DNA from: Sphingobacterium detergens
GTDB taxonomy: Bacteria > Bacteroidota > Bacteroidia > Sphingobacteriales > Sphingobacteriaceae
Reading direction: 5' to 3'
Length of the DNA stretch: 64,000 nt
NCBI RefSeq assembly: GCF_003610355.1
Contig: NZ_RAPY01000002.1
Span: 248,001-312,000 of the forward strand
Shown: positions 15,111 to 23,503 of the stretch, piece after piece
Layout of the letters: every line of letters begins with the position of its first letter
Position numbering within the stretch: the first letter of the stretch is position 1
Notes under the pieces: generated by a model
Seen by the model: only the letters and a program-made list of their open reading frames with translations
Databases searched by the model: none
What the model was told of the DNA's origin: nothing
Translations under genes and position numbers: made by a program

Positions 15111-16490
15111 ATGAAAGAAGTCTCTTTTTCAAAATATATTATATTGCTTGGCTTGACTTTCATGGGCTGTACAATGAGTTATGCTCAAAATACTGCTGCC
15201 TCAGCTTTACCCATTGGTACGGCTGGCGATAGTATTGTTGCACAATATCCTGGAGGTATAGACAAATTTGTAAAGTACATGGGGCAAAATATCCGTTATC
15301 CACTGGGGCCTCAATTGCGAGGGAAGCCAGCAGGAAGGGTGTATGTATCTTTTATTGTGGATACGACAGGTGCTATTATAAAACCCAAGGTCAAAAAAAG
15401 TGTAGACCATGAATATGATAAGGATATTTTACGGGTATTGGCTGAAAGCCCGCGATGGATACCGGGATCCATAAAGGGTAAAAAGGTTAATATCTCTTTT
15501 GATCTGCCAATCCGGTTTCATAATTTCCCTAATCCTATTCCAAAAAGTGCAAAAGATATAAAAAACACAAATGTGATCTTGCATGGAAATCTATTGTATG
15601 CTAAAGGTCAGCAACATGCCATGCGTTATGTGTATACACCTTTTTTTGAGGTGGATGCACAATTTTCGAAAGCTCTTTTTGGCCCGAAGTACAATGAACC
15701 GCTTTTTATTGTCAATGATTTGGATACCGATCCAAAAGAATATAATAAAAGAGGTTTTACACGGACCCTTCAACTGCTCGGGCAAAGCGACAGTACAAAA
15801 TTCAAATTTCAGCTGAATGATAGGGAGCTGTCTTATAGCCAATGGCGAAAATATCTAAATATAGATAGTGTTGCAATGCTGTCTATCTATAGTTTGTCTC
15901 AGGTTCCGGAGCGAAAAGAAGATACCATTTGGGGAATTGTAAGCCTGCTGACGGAGCCCGTACTTGACCAAAAGAGGAAAGCAATGATAAAAGCATCTGC
16001 TGATAAGGCGACATTTAGTAATATTCTGGGGCAATATCGAATCGGAAAAACGGTCTTACCTGCGGAACTAATTTACATAGATAACTATTATTATAATACG
16101 AAGGCAATCTTTGATTTCTTAGATATGTCGGTCATTGACCGGGTTAGAATAACAAAGGCAGAGCAGATAAAAGGATATTTTCAAGATGATAGGAAGAAGG
16201 GGTATATGGAATTGTATACCAAAAATTATCGTGTAGGCCAAGAAAAAGTATATCGGGAAAAATTGGAGGAAATATTGGCTTCCTGTCGAAAAGCGGGGCA
16301 GGATACAGGAGAATATACTGTATTTCTGAATAACCAATTAATCAATCTGCAAATACTTGATACGATAGATAGGACGCGAATTCAACAGGTTCATATTATT
16401 TCGAAGGAGACTGCGAAGACATTTTTCGGTAAGAACGAGCAAAAGCCGATCATTTATGTCATCGTTGACTACTCGACACAAAAGAGCTAA
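15111..16490 (+). CDS. Exported TonB C-terminal-domain protein with four plug-like repeats
   Basis: 459 residues, signal peptide ending SYAQ (residue 26). Residues about 40-137 are a TonB C-terminal domain: YPGGIDKFVKYMGQNIRYP, GRVYVSFIVDTTGAI, VLAESPRWIPG and VNISFDLPIRF. There is no retained N-terminal membrane helix or Pro-rich span, so it is not a classical energy transducer. The rest holds about four related units (155-203, 232-283, 319-371, 402-454), each with a short N/D turn, a middle hydrophobic strand and a closing strand, for example YIDNYYYNT, VIDRVRITKA and KGYMELYTKN. This follows the plug-domain pattern of SusC-like receptors (VIDG, IxxIxVLK, GVIxITTK). The repeats are my reading; function unknown. 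Confidence 0.65.
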   Translation: MKEVSFSKYIILLGLTFMGCTMSYAQNTAASALPIGTAGDSIVAQYPGGIDKFVKYMGQNIRYPLGPQLRGKPAGRVYVSFIVDTTGAIIKPKVKKSVDHEYDKDILRVLAESPRWIPGSIKGKKVNISFDLPIRFHNFPNPIPKSAKDIKNTNVILHGNLLYAKGQQHAMRYVYTPFFEVDAQFSKALFGPKYNEPLFIVNDLDTDPKEYNKRGFTRTLQLLGQSDSTKFKFQLNDRELSYSQWRKYLNIDSVAMLSIYSLSQVPERKEDTIWGIVSLLTEPVLDQKRKAMIKASADKATFSNILGQYRIGKTVLPAELIYIDNYYYNTKAIFDFLDMSVIDRVRITKAEQIKGYFQDDRKKGYMELYTKNYRVGQEKVYREKLEEILASCRKAGQDTGEYTVFLNNQLINLQILDTIDRTRIQQVHIISKETAKTFFGKNEQKPIIYVIVDYSTQKS

Positions 16491-16494
16491 ACAA

Positions 16495-16527
16495 AAAGCG
16501 CCAGAAATTGTTAGTTTCTGGCGCTTT
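16495..16527. terminator. Bidirectional hairpin between convergent genes
   Basis: AAAGCGCCAGAAA (16495-16507), 7-base loop, TTTCTGGCGCTTT (16515-16527). It lies between the TonB-domain gene (+) and fabH (-) and has A/T runs on both sides. Confidence 0.9.
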
Positions 16528-16571
16528 CTTTATGTTGTTCCGGTTCTTTAAACAGAGCGGGTTTTGATGGT

Positions 16572-17570
16572 TTAAATCATCCATTTAAATAGACTTGCTC
16601 CCCAAGAGAATCCTGCCCCAAAAGCAGTCAGCATCACTAAATCTCCAGTATTCAGTTTTTTAATATTCTGCCAGATACACAAAGGGATTGTCGCTGCTAT
16701 GGTATTACCTAGATATTCGATATTACTAAGTGCTCTATCTTCAGGAATATTGAGACTACGACCAACCGCATCGATGATACGTTGGTTGGCTTGATGTGGA
16801 ATTAACCAGTTGATATCTTCAATTTTTAAGTTGTTGCGCTGTAAAACAGTATTGCAGGCATCACTCATCGATTGAACAGCATGTTTGAAGACTGTTTTGC
16901 CATCTTGTTTGAGAAAACGGTTGTCATTTACGGGTAGGTTGCTGTCGATCGGGTAGAGGGAACCACCGGCTTCGATCTTCAAAAATTCACGTCCAGCACC
17001 ATTGCTACGCAGGTAGGCATCCATAACACCACCTTCAATTGAGGGTTCAAGCCAAATTACGCCAGCGCCATCTCCGAATAGAATATTAGTAGAACGGTCT
17101 TTTAGATCGACATAAGTACTGATGTTATCTGCGCCGACAACAAGCACATTTTTGTAACGTTGTGTCTCCACGAGCGACGAAGCCATATCCAACGCATAAA
17201 GGAAACCTGAACAAGCGGCATTGACATCAAATGCCCATACATTGGTCAGCCCCAATTTTTCGAGAATAATATTGGCCGTTGCTGGCATAGGCATATCTGG
17301 TGTAGATGTTGCTACGATAAGCGCATCTACATCCCGCAAATCTTTATTATATTGTTTTGCTAGATCCTGAATGGCTTTGACGGCCATGTCCGATGTGGCA
17401 AGATTTTCATCCAATATCCTTCGCTCCTTAATTCCCGTACGTTTGATAATCCATTCATCGGAGGTCTCGCAAAACTGCTCTAAATCGGTATTGGATCTTC
17501 TGTTTGGTGGGATATATCCACCAACCCCAGTTATTGCTGCATACGGCCTGCTCGGTATTCTTTCAGTCAT
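16572..17570 (-). CDS. fabH: 3-oxoacyl-ACP synthase III (beta-ketoacyl-ACP synthase III)
   Basis: 332 residues, the normal FabH length. The full Cys-His-Asn triad is present: Cys120 in DVNAACSGFLYALD, His259 in WLIPHQANQRIID and Asn289 in YLGNTIAAT. The N-terminus (ITGVGGYIPPNRRSN, TSDEWIIKRTGIKERR) is also typical. It condenses an acyl-CoA primer with malonyl-ACP to start fatty acid synthesis. It is not next to plsX or rpmF here, so it may be a second copy or a stand-alone gene; no fatty-acid genes flank it. Its own promoter should lie in the 305-bp gap upstream. Confidence 0.93.
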   Translation of the reverse strand: MTERIPSRPYAAITGVGGYIPPNRRSNTDLEQFCETSDEWIIKRTGIKERRILDENLATSDMAVKAIQDLAKQYNKDLRDVDALIVATSTPDMPMPATANIILEKLGLTNVWAFDVNAACSGFLYALDMASSLVETQRYKNVLVVGADNISTYVDLKDRSTNILFGDGAGVIWLEPSIEGGVMDAYLRSNGAGREFLKIEAGGSLYPIDSNLPVNDNRFLKQDGKTVFKHAVQSMSDACNTVLQRNNLKIEDINWLIPHQANQRIIDAVGRSLNIPEDRALSNIEYLGNTIAATIPLCIWQNIKKLNTGDLVMLTAFGAGFSWGASLFKWMI

Positions 17571-17875
17571 AAAATAATGTACTCTTTTCTCTCTTTTTCT
17601 ACAGCCAAATCTTACAAATTAGTCAAGTTGTGATTTTGCGCCGTAAAACTACGGTTAATTTGTACAACTAAAGGCTGAAAAGATAGGTTTTTGACAAAAT
17701 AATTACGTTTTTGAATAAAATTAACCGTTTTTAACTTTTATCCTATACTATTCTTTTAATCGGTCTTGATCAGGCGAAATTATATGCTGCTGGTGGTGTA
17801 TTTGTCGAAATTTTAATCTTTTTAATCTTTTCGAAAGGTCAAAACGGTCTAGCAATTTTTAGCGTATTAGCGCAC
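17571..17875. other. 305-bp intergenic region upstream of fabH
   Basis: AT-rich sequence between the 3' end of the MocR-type gene and the start of fabH, both on the minus strand. It should contain the fabH promoter, but no box could be assigned with confidence and no gene or strong hairpin was seen. Confidence 0.5.
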
Positions 17876-19315
17876 TTATCCAGAAATCCGAGCAAGTTTG
17901 AGCAGCTCCGCCAAGCCCCTGATTCCCTCTTCGATCAGCTCTTCGGAAATGGATCCATAACCTAGACGCAAGCCACCGTAACGATCGTCTTTATGATAGT
18001 TGTCGGGATGGGGAATATGAATTGATTTTTCTTTCAGCTTTTTGAAGAGCAATGTCCAGTCTACCTGATGTTTGAACGCCAGCCAGACGGCTAGTCCACC
18101 TTGCGGGCAATGGTAACTTACATGGTCTGATAAATGGAGATCCAGTTGCTTGACCATAAAGTCACGCTTGCCTCGGTAATAGTTGGTTGCTTTGCGGATA
18201 TGTCTTCTTACGGTGCCGTCCTGAATAAGTTCCAAAACAGCCTGCTCCATGATATTATCGCCTTGTATATCGATGAGGTAACGTAGTTGAGCAATAGCTT
18301 GCAATAAATGTTCATTTTTGCTGACAAGATAGCCTATACGAAGTGCAGGGGCTACGACTTTGCTCAATGTTCCGATGTAGATCGAATGTTGCAATTCAGC
18401 AGCCGAGGCCAGCGGATGGTATGGTGTGTGATCGAAATGAAATTCGTAATCATAATCGTCCTCGATAATCGTGAATCCATATGCATTGGATAATTGAATC
18501 AGCTCTGACCTACGGGCGGGGCTTAACGTAGCTGTTGTCGGATATTGTCGATGCGGTGTAAGGTATACAGCTTTGCTATTTTTTTTATCCTTTAGATGGG
18601 GGATCATTTCTTCGACAATGATCCCCTCTGTATCAACAGGGATCTGTATAAGTTTTGCTCCGGTATGCTCGAATATCTTCCAGGCAGCGTGATAGCCAGG
18701 AGACTCTACAAAAATATAGTCGTCCTTCTCCAGTAGACATTGTGCAATAAGATACATGGCCATTTGGCTCCCTCTACTGATACATAGATTGTCCAGGGTA
18801 ATATTCATATTGCGTTCCTGGTTGAGCATGTCGGCTATGGCTTGCCTAAAATCAATATGTCCCCTTGGGTCGGCGTAGCCCATCATCTTCCATCGGGCAC
18901 TCCGCTTGAAAATTTGCCGATAAGCGCGTCCGAGCTGGTCGATGGGAGCAATCTTGCTGTCAGGATTACCATCATCGAAGATAATGCGCAATGGTGCCTG
19001 AAGAGTGGATAGGGGGGGGCTTTTGGTGGAACTTTCAGCGTTGGAAAGCAAAGACGGCAGCTGTTGGGCCACAAAAATCCCACGCCGCTGTTGACTAACG
19101 ACCCATCCTTCACTTAGGAGCTGTTGGATAGCTTCAACAACCGTATTACGGTTTAGCTTCAACTGTGTAGCGAGGGCCCTGCTGCTCGGTAAGGCTGTGC
19201 CACGAGCCAGTCTGCCTGACTGTATATCAGCGGCAATACTATCTGCCAGTTGTAAATATATCGCCTTTGTGGAAGATCGGTCTATCTCCATCGTCAAATT
19301 CCAGGGTCTGAGCAT
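17876..19315 (-). CDS. MocR/PdxR-type GntR regulator with aminotransferase domain
   Basis: 479 residues. Residues about 12-80 are a GntR winged helix (LADSIAADIQSGRL, SSRALATQLKLNRNTVVEAIQQL, EGWVVSQQRRGIFV). Residues about 115-479 are a class-I aminotransferase-like domain; Lys in YIGTLSKVVAPALRIGYLV is the expected PLP-binding lysine, preceded by FTIIEDDYDYEF. MocR proteins sense PLP or amines and usually control a neighbouring divergent gene, here the ArgD-like aminotransferase. ATG at 19291 (MEIDRSSTK) is an alternative start. The linker codons include a C8 run (19012-19019 as G8 on the plus strand) prone to slippage. A TATCTTTG -7-like box lies at 19342-19349 on the minus strand. Confidence 0.88.
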   Translation of the reverse strand: MLRPWNLTMEIDRSSTKAIYLQLADSIAADIQSGRLARGTALPSSRALATQLKLNRNTVVEAIQQLLSEGWVVSQQRRGIFVAQQLPSLLSNAESSTKSPPLSTLQAPLRIIFDDGNPDSKIAPIDQLGRAYRQIFKRSARWKMMGYADPRGHIDFRQAIADMLNQERNMNITLDNLCISRGSQMAMYLIAQCLLEKDDYIFVESPGYHAAWKIFEHTGAKLIQIPVDTEGIIVEEMIPHLKDKKNSKAVYLTPHRQYPTTATLSPARRSELIQLSNAYGFTIIEDDYDYEFHFDHTPYHPLASAAELQHSIYIGTLSKVVAPALRIGYLVSKNEHLLQAIAQLRYLIDIQGDNIMEQAVLELIQDGTVRRHIRKATNYYRGKRDFMVKQLDLHLSDHVSYHCPQGGLAVWLAFKHQVDWTLLFKKLKEKSIHIPHPDNYHKDDRYGGLRLGYGSISEELIEEGIRGLAELLKLARISG

Positions 19316-19536
19316 GGGTCAATTTTATTCGGTAATTCACCCAAAGATACAATTGTTCTTTTGGATTGAAACCCTTTACGATGATTCGATCGCACTTGTT
19401 TTTCAGGTATTGGGTTTGAGATGAGCTGTTTACTTCTGGTGGTAGTAACTGGACTATTTGCTTTAAATTGATCCTGGACTACCTATAAGGAAAGATTTAA
19501 TCTGATTTTTGGGTTTAACTAAATCTTGACCATTTG

Positions 19537-20703
19537 ATGAAACCATTTCCTGTATTTGAAAAATTGGATATCCAGATTGAACGTGCGGCTGGCTGTTTCG
19601 TATATGACCATCAGCAAGAGGCCTATTTGGATATGTATGGCGGGCATGCTGTTGTCGCTGTGGGGCATACACATCCGCATGTTGTCGATAGTACCTTGCA
19701 ACAGTTGGGCAAGATTGGCTTCTATTCGAATACGATATATAATGACTTGCAGCATCAACTGGCACATCAATTGGGCCTGATGAGCGGATACACCGACTAT
19801 GCGGTATTTTTTTCGAATTCAGGTGCTGAAGCAAATGAAAATGCTTTGAAACTAGCCTCGTTTTTTACAGGGAGAAAAAAGGTTTTATCCTTATCTAATG
19901 CCTTTCATGGCAGAACCTCCGGTGCCGTATCAGCGACTGATAACACGAGCCTGCGTGCCGTTGTAAATGATAATAGTCCTTATTTTTTTAGCCCCTTCAA
20001 TGAGTTGTCCAGTTTGAGAAAACAATTGGAAACCGAGGCATATTGCGCAGTGATTATGGAACCGATTCAGGGGGTAGGCGGAATTCAGGTCGCCACAGAT
20101 GAATTTCTACAGGAAGTCAGAGCGATCTGTACAAAAACAGGCACCTTGCTTATTCTCGATGAAATCCAATCGGGATATGGCCGTACCGGAAAGTTCTTCG
20201 CACACCAGCATGCCGGAATAAAGGGGGATCTGGTTACTGTGGCGAAGGGAATAGCCAACGGTTTCCCCATGGCGGCGACAATTATTTCCCCCACTATCAA
20301 TCCACTCATGGGGCAATTGGGGACGACCTTTGGGGGTAATCATCTGGCCTGCGCCACTGCATTAGCGGTATTGGAGGTTCTCCGTGATGAAAAGCTGATT
20401 GATAATGCGGCGCAAGTAGGTGGTTTTTTAATAAGTGAATTGAAGGATATCGCTGCTGTGGCTGAGGTGAGGGGTAAAGGCTTGATGATCGGTGTAGAGT
20501 TTGATGCCGATATACAACAACTACGACAGGAGCTGCTATTTGACGAGAAGATCTTTACTGGATATGCCGGTGCTTATACATTAAGGCTGTTGCCACCGTT
20601 AAGCTTTACAATGGAGCATGCACAGATTTTTTTAAGGAGCTTAAAGAAATTGCTTGAAAAAAATAGTCGTTATTTCCAAAACCGTTCTTATCACATGGGA
20701 TAG
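19537..20703 (+). CDS. Acetylornithine aminotransferase-like PLP enzyme (ArgD family)
   Basis: 388 residues of the class-III aminotransferase family. Typical blocks are YLDMYGGHAVVAVGHTHPHV, FFSNSGAEANENALKLA (phosphate loop), FHGRTSGAVSAT, LLILDEIQSGYGRTGKFFA, then the PLP lysine in LVTVAKGIANGFPMAA and TTFGGNHLACATALAVL. The closest pattern is ArgD of Bacteroidota, which acts on N-acetyl- or N-succinyl-ornithine; no other arginine gene is near, so another omega-amino acid is possible. TTG at 19534 also opens the frame but ATG at 19537 is preferred. It is divergent from the MocR gene (221 bases between), a usual regulator-target arrangement. Confidence 0.83.
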   Translation: MKPFPVFEKLDIQIERAAGCFVYDHQQEAYLDMYGGHAVVAVGHTHPHVVDSTLQQLGKIGFYSNTIYNDLQHQLAHQLGLMSGYTDYAVFFSNSGAEANENALKLASFFTGRKKVLSLSNAFHGRTSGAVSATDNTSLRAVVNDNSPYFFSPFNELSSLRKQLETEAYCAVIMEPIQGVGGIQVATDEFLQEVRAICTKTGTLLILDEIQSGYGRTGKFFAHQHAGIKGDLVTVAKGIANGFPMAATIISPTINPLMGQLGTTFGGNHLACATALAVLEVLRDEKLIDNAAQVGGFLISELKDIAAVAEVRGKGLMIGVEFDADIQQLRQELLFDEKIFTGYAGAYTLRLLPPLSFTMEHAQIFLRSLKKLLEKNSRYFQNRSYHMG

Positions 20704-20931
20704 TTAGTGAAGAACTGTATACTGCAGCCTTTTATGCAAATAAAGGAAATTGCCTATCAGTTGTAATTCGTGAAGAACTGCATGTCGCTTTCCAGCGCGG
20801 TATTCTATTAATGAACCGTGTCTGAGGGGATATTCTTTTGAATGGGTGAGTTTAGCTTTTTTCTTGTATTAATGACGTCAAAAAAGTAATTTCACAACAG
20901 ATACTTTAATTAGATAGATACACGGAAACAG

Positions 20932-21348
20932 ATGTCGACAATTACAAAGGGTTTACCAACAGCCGGATTAATTAGTATAGCGGATAACAAAATATTACTG
21001 GCCTACAGCAATAATAAAAAAGCTTGGTACCTGCCGGGTGGTAAAATAGATGCAGGGGAGGATTCATTACAATCACTCCGACGCGAGATTTCAGAGGAAT
21101 TGAACATAGATCTTGACCCACAAAAGATTTCGTACTATTGTCATATTACTGCTCCAGCCTATGGTATGATCCCTGAGGTGATCATGGAACAGGATTGTTT
21201 TCTGTATCCACTTACGGAAACGATACAACCAAGTAACGAAATAGGAGAAGTGAAGTACTTCTCCCATGAAGATTATTTACGCGAACCTATTCAGGTTATC
21301 GGTGTATTGCATGTTTTTGATAGGTTGAAAGCAGATGGCCTGATTTAA
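20932..21348 (+). CDS. Nudix hydrolase
   Basis: 138 residues. The Nudix box is complete except for its Gly near the end: GGKIDAGEDSLQSL followed by RREISEELNIDL (residues about 36-61), giving the metal-binding RExxEE. An N-terminal AGLISIADNKILLAYSNNK segment is the usual first strand pair, and WYLPGG precedes the box. Such enzymes hydrolyse nucleoside diphosphates linked to another group; the substrate is not evident. It is alone on its strand, 228 bases after argD. The intervening gap has an imperfect direct repeat GTGAAGAACTG (about 20706 and 20770) and no gene. Confidence 0.88.
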   Translation: MSTITKGLPTAGLISIADNKILLAYSNNKKAWYLPGGKIDAGEDSLQSLRREISEELNIDLDPQKISYYCHITAPAYGMIPEVIMEQDCFLYPLTETIQPSNEIGEVKYFSHEDYLREPIQVIGVLHVFDRLKADGLI

Positions 21349-21368
21349 GTTAAAGGCCATAGCTATGC

Positions 21369-21902
21369 TTAAATACCATAGCCCTCATTGGCACAATTGA
21401 TTGTTTTGGTATTTTGTATTGGATCTATCTTTCCAGTCTTGGTGTTCAATCGCCAAGCTTTGAGGGTCTTGTTGAAATATTCTTTGTCTTCCTCGACAAC
21501 GCTAATAGCAACGATTTCGCTGTCAAATTTGTTGCCTATCCTACAGTTGCAAAGGCTAAGTTGTTCGTTGGCTTTGAGCTTACGAATATTGATTGTATCC
21601 AAGATCTTATATTTCACCTGGCCCTTTCCATTCTCCTTGTCATCAAGCAGTTCATTTAAAATACAGATCCCGTTTTTATCGCTGGTATAATATCCCGCAG
21701 CAAAGCGATAGTCACCACTTTCACTTTTGCTTGCGTCTATTACTGCACCTGATGCATGGGCATAGCTGGCCAATCCCGGAATTTCATTAATCTCCCGAAA
21801 TATTTTTCCATATAATGGATTTTTCTGATTTTGAACGGTGTTAAAACTTGACCAACTGCAGATGGCCAACAATGCAAATAGTATACTTGTTAAATAACGC
21901 AT
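21369..21902 (-). CDS. Exported protein of unknown function
   Basis: 177 residues from the preferred ATG at 21902 (MRYLTSILFALLAICSWSSF), which gives a proper signal peptide; the frame is open 15 codons further upstream to 21947, but that would bury the signal. No domain was recognised. The mature part is hydrophilic, with NPLYGKIFREINEIPG near the start, paired Cys in LSLCNCRIGNKF, and a second Cys in TINCANEG near the end, so disulfides are likely in the periplasm. It converges on the Nudix gene 20 bases away, and lies 98 bases before the stop of the next minus-strand lipoprotein. Confidence 0.6.
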   Translation of the reverse strand: MRYLTSILFALLAICSWSSFNTVQNQKNPLYGKIFREINEIPGLASYAHASGAVIDASKSESGDYRFAAGYYTSDKNGICILNELLDDKENGKGQVKYKILDTINIRKLKANEQLSLCNCRIGNKFDSEIVAISVVEEDKEYFNKTLKAWRLNTKTGKIDPIQNTKTINCANEGYGI

Positions 21903-22000
21903 AGCTTCGATTGATTTAAATACAGTATTAAAGATAATAAATATCATTACATTCTTAAATTACGATATTTATATTTTGTTCATCAACCTGTTAAGAGGGA

Positions 22001-23248
22001 CTATTCATATTTGGAAAAATCTACGGCAAATATACAGCGATTGACTTGACTGCCATTCTGTGCCCCGGCATTGGGTTCGAATTCGGTCAGACTCCAGAGA
22101 TAACCATAAGTTGCTTCATAATATAGGGATTCGGCACCATAGGGCCATCTGTAACGGACGGTGTTATCTGCGCCATCGCTGTAGCGTGCCAATCTTGCAT
22201 TGGATCCGTAGGAATTGCTCGGAGATACTGTGCAGGATAGCCATGTCCGGTTTCCTTTTCGGAATACACCTTGGATTCCATGGGCATGGTTATCAGTAAA
22301 TAGGCTGTTTTTTGGTGTAACTGTAACAATACCTGAATTTTGGAGTTTACCATCCGCATCAATGGGAAAGCCAAAAACTTGGGGTACGATTGCGGCATCA
22401 GCACTGCCGGCATAGTATTGCCCTGTCCAAAATTGGGTTCCTTCATCATTGACTTGAATAGTTGAAAAGGGACTGGCATTATTGATCTTTTGATATCCTA
22501 TTTGTGGTAATATATACCGATAGTTGAATGCATATAAATTGCCATTGGCATCTTTTCCGCATTTCTCGCTGGTATCATCACCCGTGCTTACTTCAATAAT
22601 TTTATCAAGATCGAACACCCTGACGCCCAGATTTGTGCTACTCAGATATATTTTTCCTTTGAAGTAGGCGATTCCACCGGCATGTACTTTAAGTGGAGCA
22701 TAAGTGCCATATTGTGTATGGCTTGTCGTTCCGCTAGGAATATCGGGTTGAACCAGAAGGATATGGCGGTAGGTCAGATAGGTACTCGAACTTGGGCTAA
22801 TGTCGATCAGGGTAATGCGGGAACCTTTGTGCTCAGCATTATTCCGAGCATACCAGCTGACCAAAAGATAACGGACTCCATCTTTTGTGAATCCGGCAAT
22901 ACCCTGTGGCCGCCAGATGGCCGTGGTTTCATCATCACTATTCCACCGGATACCCCGAACCCGATTTTCTTCGGGAATATTGAACCCATATACCTCGGTG
23001 TAAGCACTCCCGCCAATGGCCTGACGGTTTTTGTTTACTTGGGAAGGATTTAGAAAACTGAATCCTGAATTGATATAGGTACTGGTATTGACATAATTGT
23101 TGACACTGACAGCTGCAGCAGTTGTGCTCGCTTTAAGTTTCGAAGCTGTTTCAGTTTCTATGGGCGCTGGAGCTATTTCATTTTTCTGACAGCTGACGCT
23201 CGCCACTGCAAGCATAAAAATCAATCCAAGTGTTTGTCTCTGAATCAT
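22001..23248 (-). CDS. Lipoprotein with beta-propeller-like repeats, function unknown
   Basis: 415 residues with a lipoprotein signal (lipobox SVSC, Cys20) and an Ala/Thr-rich linker. From residue about 80 the protein is rich in short beta-strand and Trp/Tyr-Gly elements (RGIRWNSDDETTAIWRPQGIAG, LLVSWYARNNAEHKGSRITLI, YRHILLVQP, HAGGIAYFKGKIYLSSTN, GVRVFDLDKI), a pattern I associate with secreted propeller-like proteins of unknown role also seen in actinobacteria. No catalytic motif was recognised. It stands alone, with about 255 bases to the AsmA-like gene upstream. Confidence 0.55.
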   Translation of the reverse strand: MIQRQTLGLIFMLAVASVSCQKNEIAPAPIETETASKLKASTTAAAVSVNNYVNTSTYINSGFSFLNPSQVNKNRQAIGGSAYTEVYGFNIPEENRVRGIRWNSDDETTAIWRPQGIAGFTKDGVRYLLVSWYARNNAEHKGSRITLIDISPSSSTYLTYRHILLVQPDIPSGTTSHTQYGTYAPLKVHAGGIAYFKGKIYLSSTNLGVRVFDLDKIIEVSTGDDTSEKCGKDANGNLYAFNYRYILPQIGYQKINNASPFSTIQVNDEGTQFWTGQYYAGSADAAIVPQVFGFPIDADGKLQNSGIVTVTPKNSLFTDNHAHGIQGVFRKGNRTWLSCTVSPSNSYGSNARLARYSDGADNTVRYRWPYGAESLYYEATYGYLWSLTEFEPNAGAQNGSQVNRCIFAVDFSKYE

Positions 23249-23430
23249 CGTTGTAGGTTTATGTAATCGTATACAATCCGAATAGTAAATAGTTTGTATG
23301 CTAATTGCGAAACTAAATGATTCAACTATTATTTGGATAAACGTAATATTAAATCTGTATTACGTTTGTTGTCTTTTTGTTTATAGTCTTTATTTTATGG
23401 GTTTTAGTATTCCAACCTGCTGTAAATGAG

Positions 23431-23484
23431 TAGCCCCCTATCACTGATATTATCCCATTAAACAAGATCAGTGATAGGGGGCTA
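23431..23484 (-). terminator. Long perfect inverted repeat after the AsmA-like gene
   Basis: TAGCCCCCTATCACTGAT (23431-23448) pairs perfectly over 18 bp with 23467-23484 across an 18-base loop. It lies 20 bases past the stop of the minus-strand AsmA-like gene. There is no T run on either side, so it may be a processing or protein site in place of a simple intrinsic terminator. Confidence 0.5.
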
Positions 23485-23503
23485 TATTTATCCAAAGCGC
23501 AAC

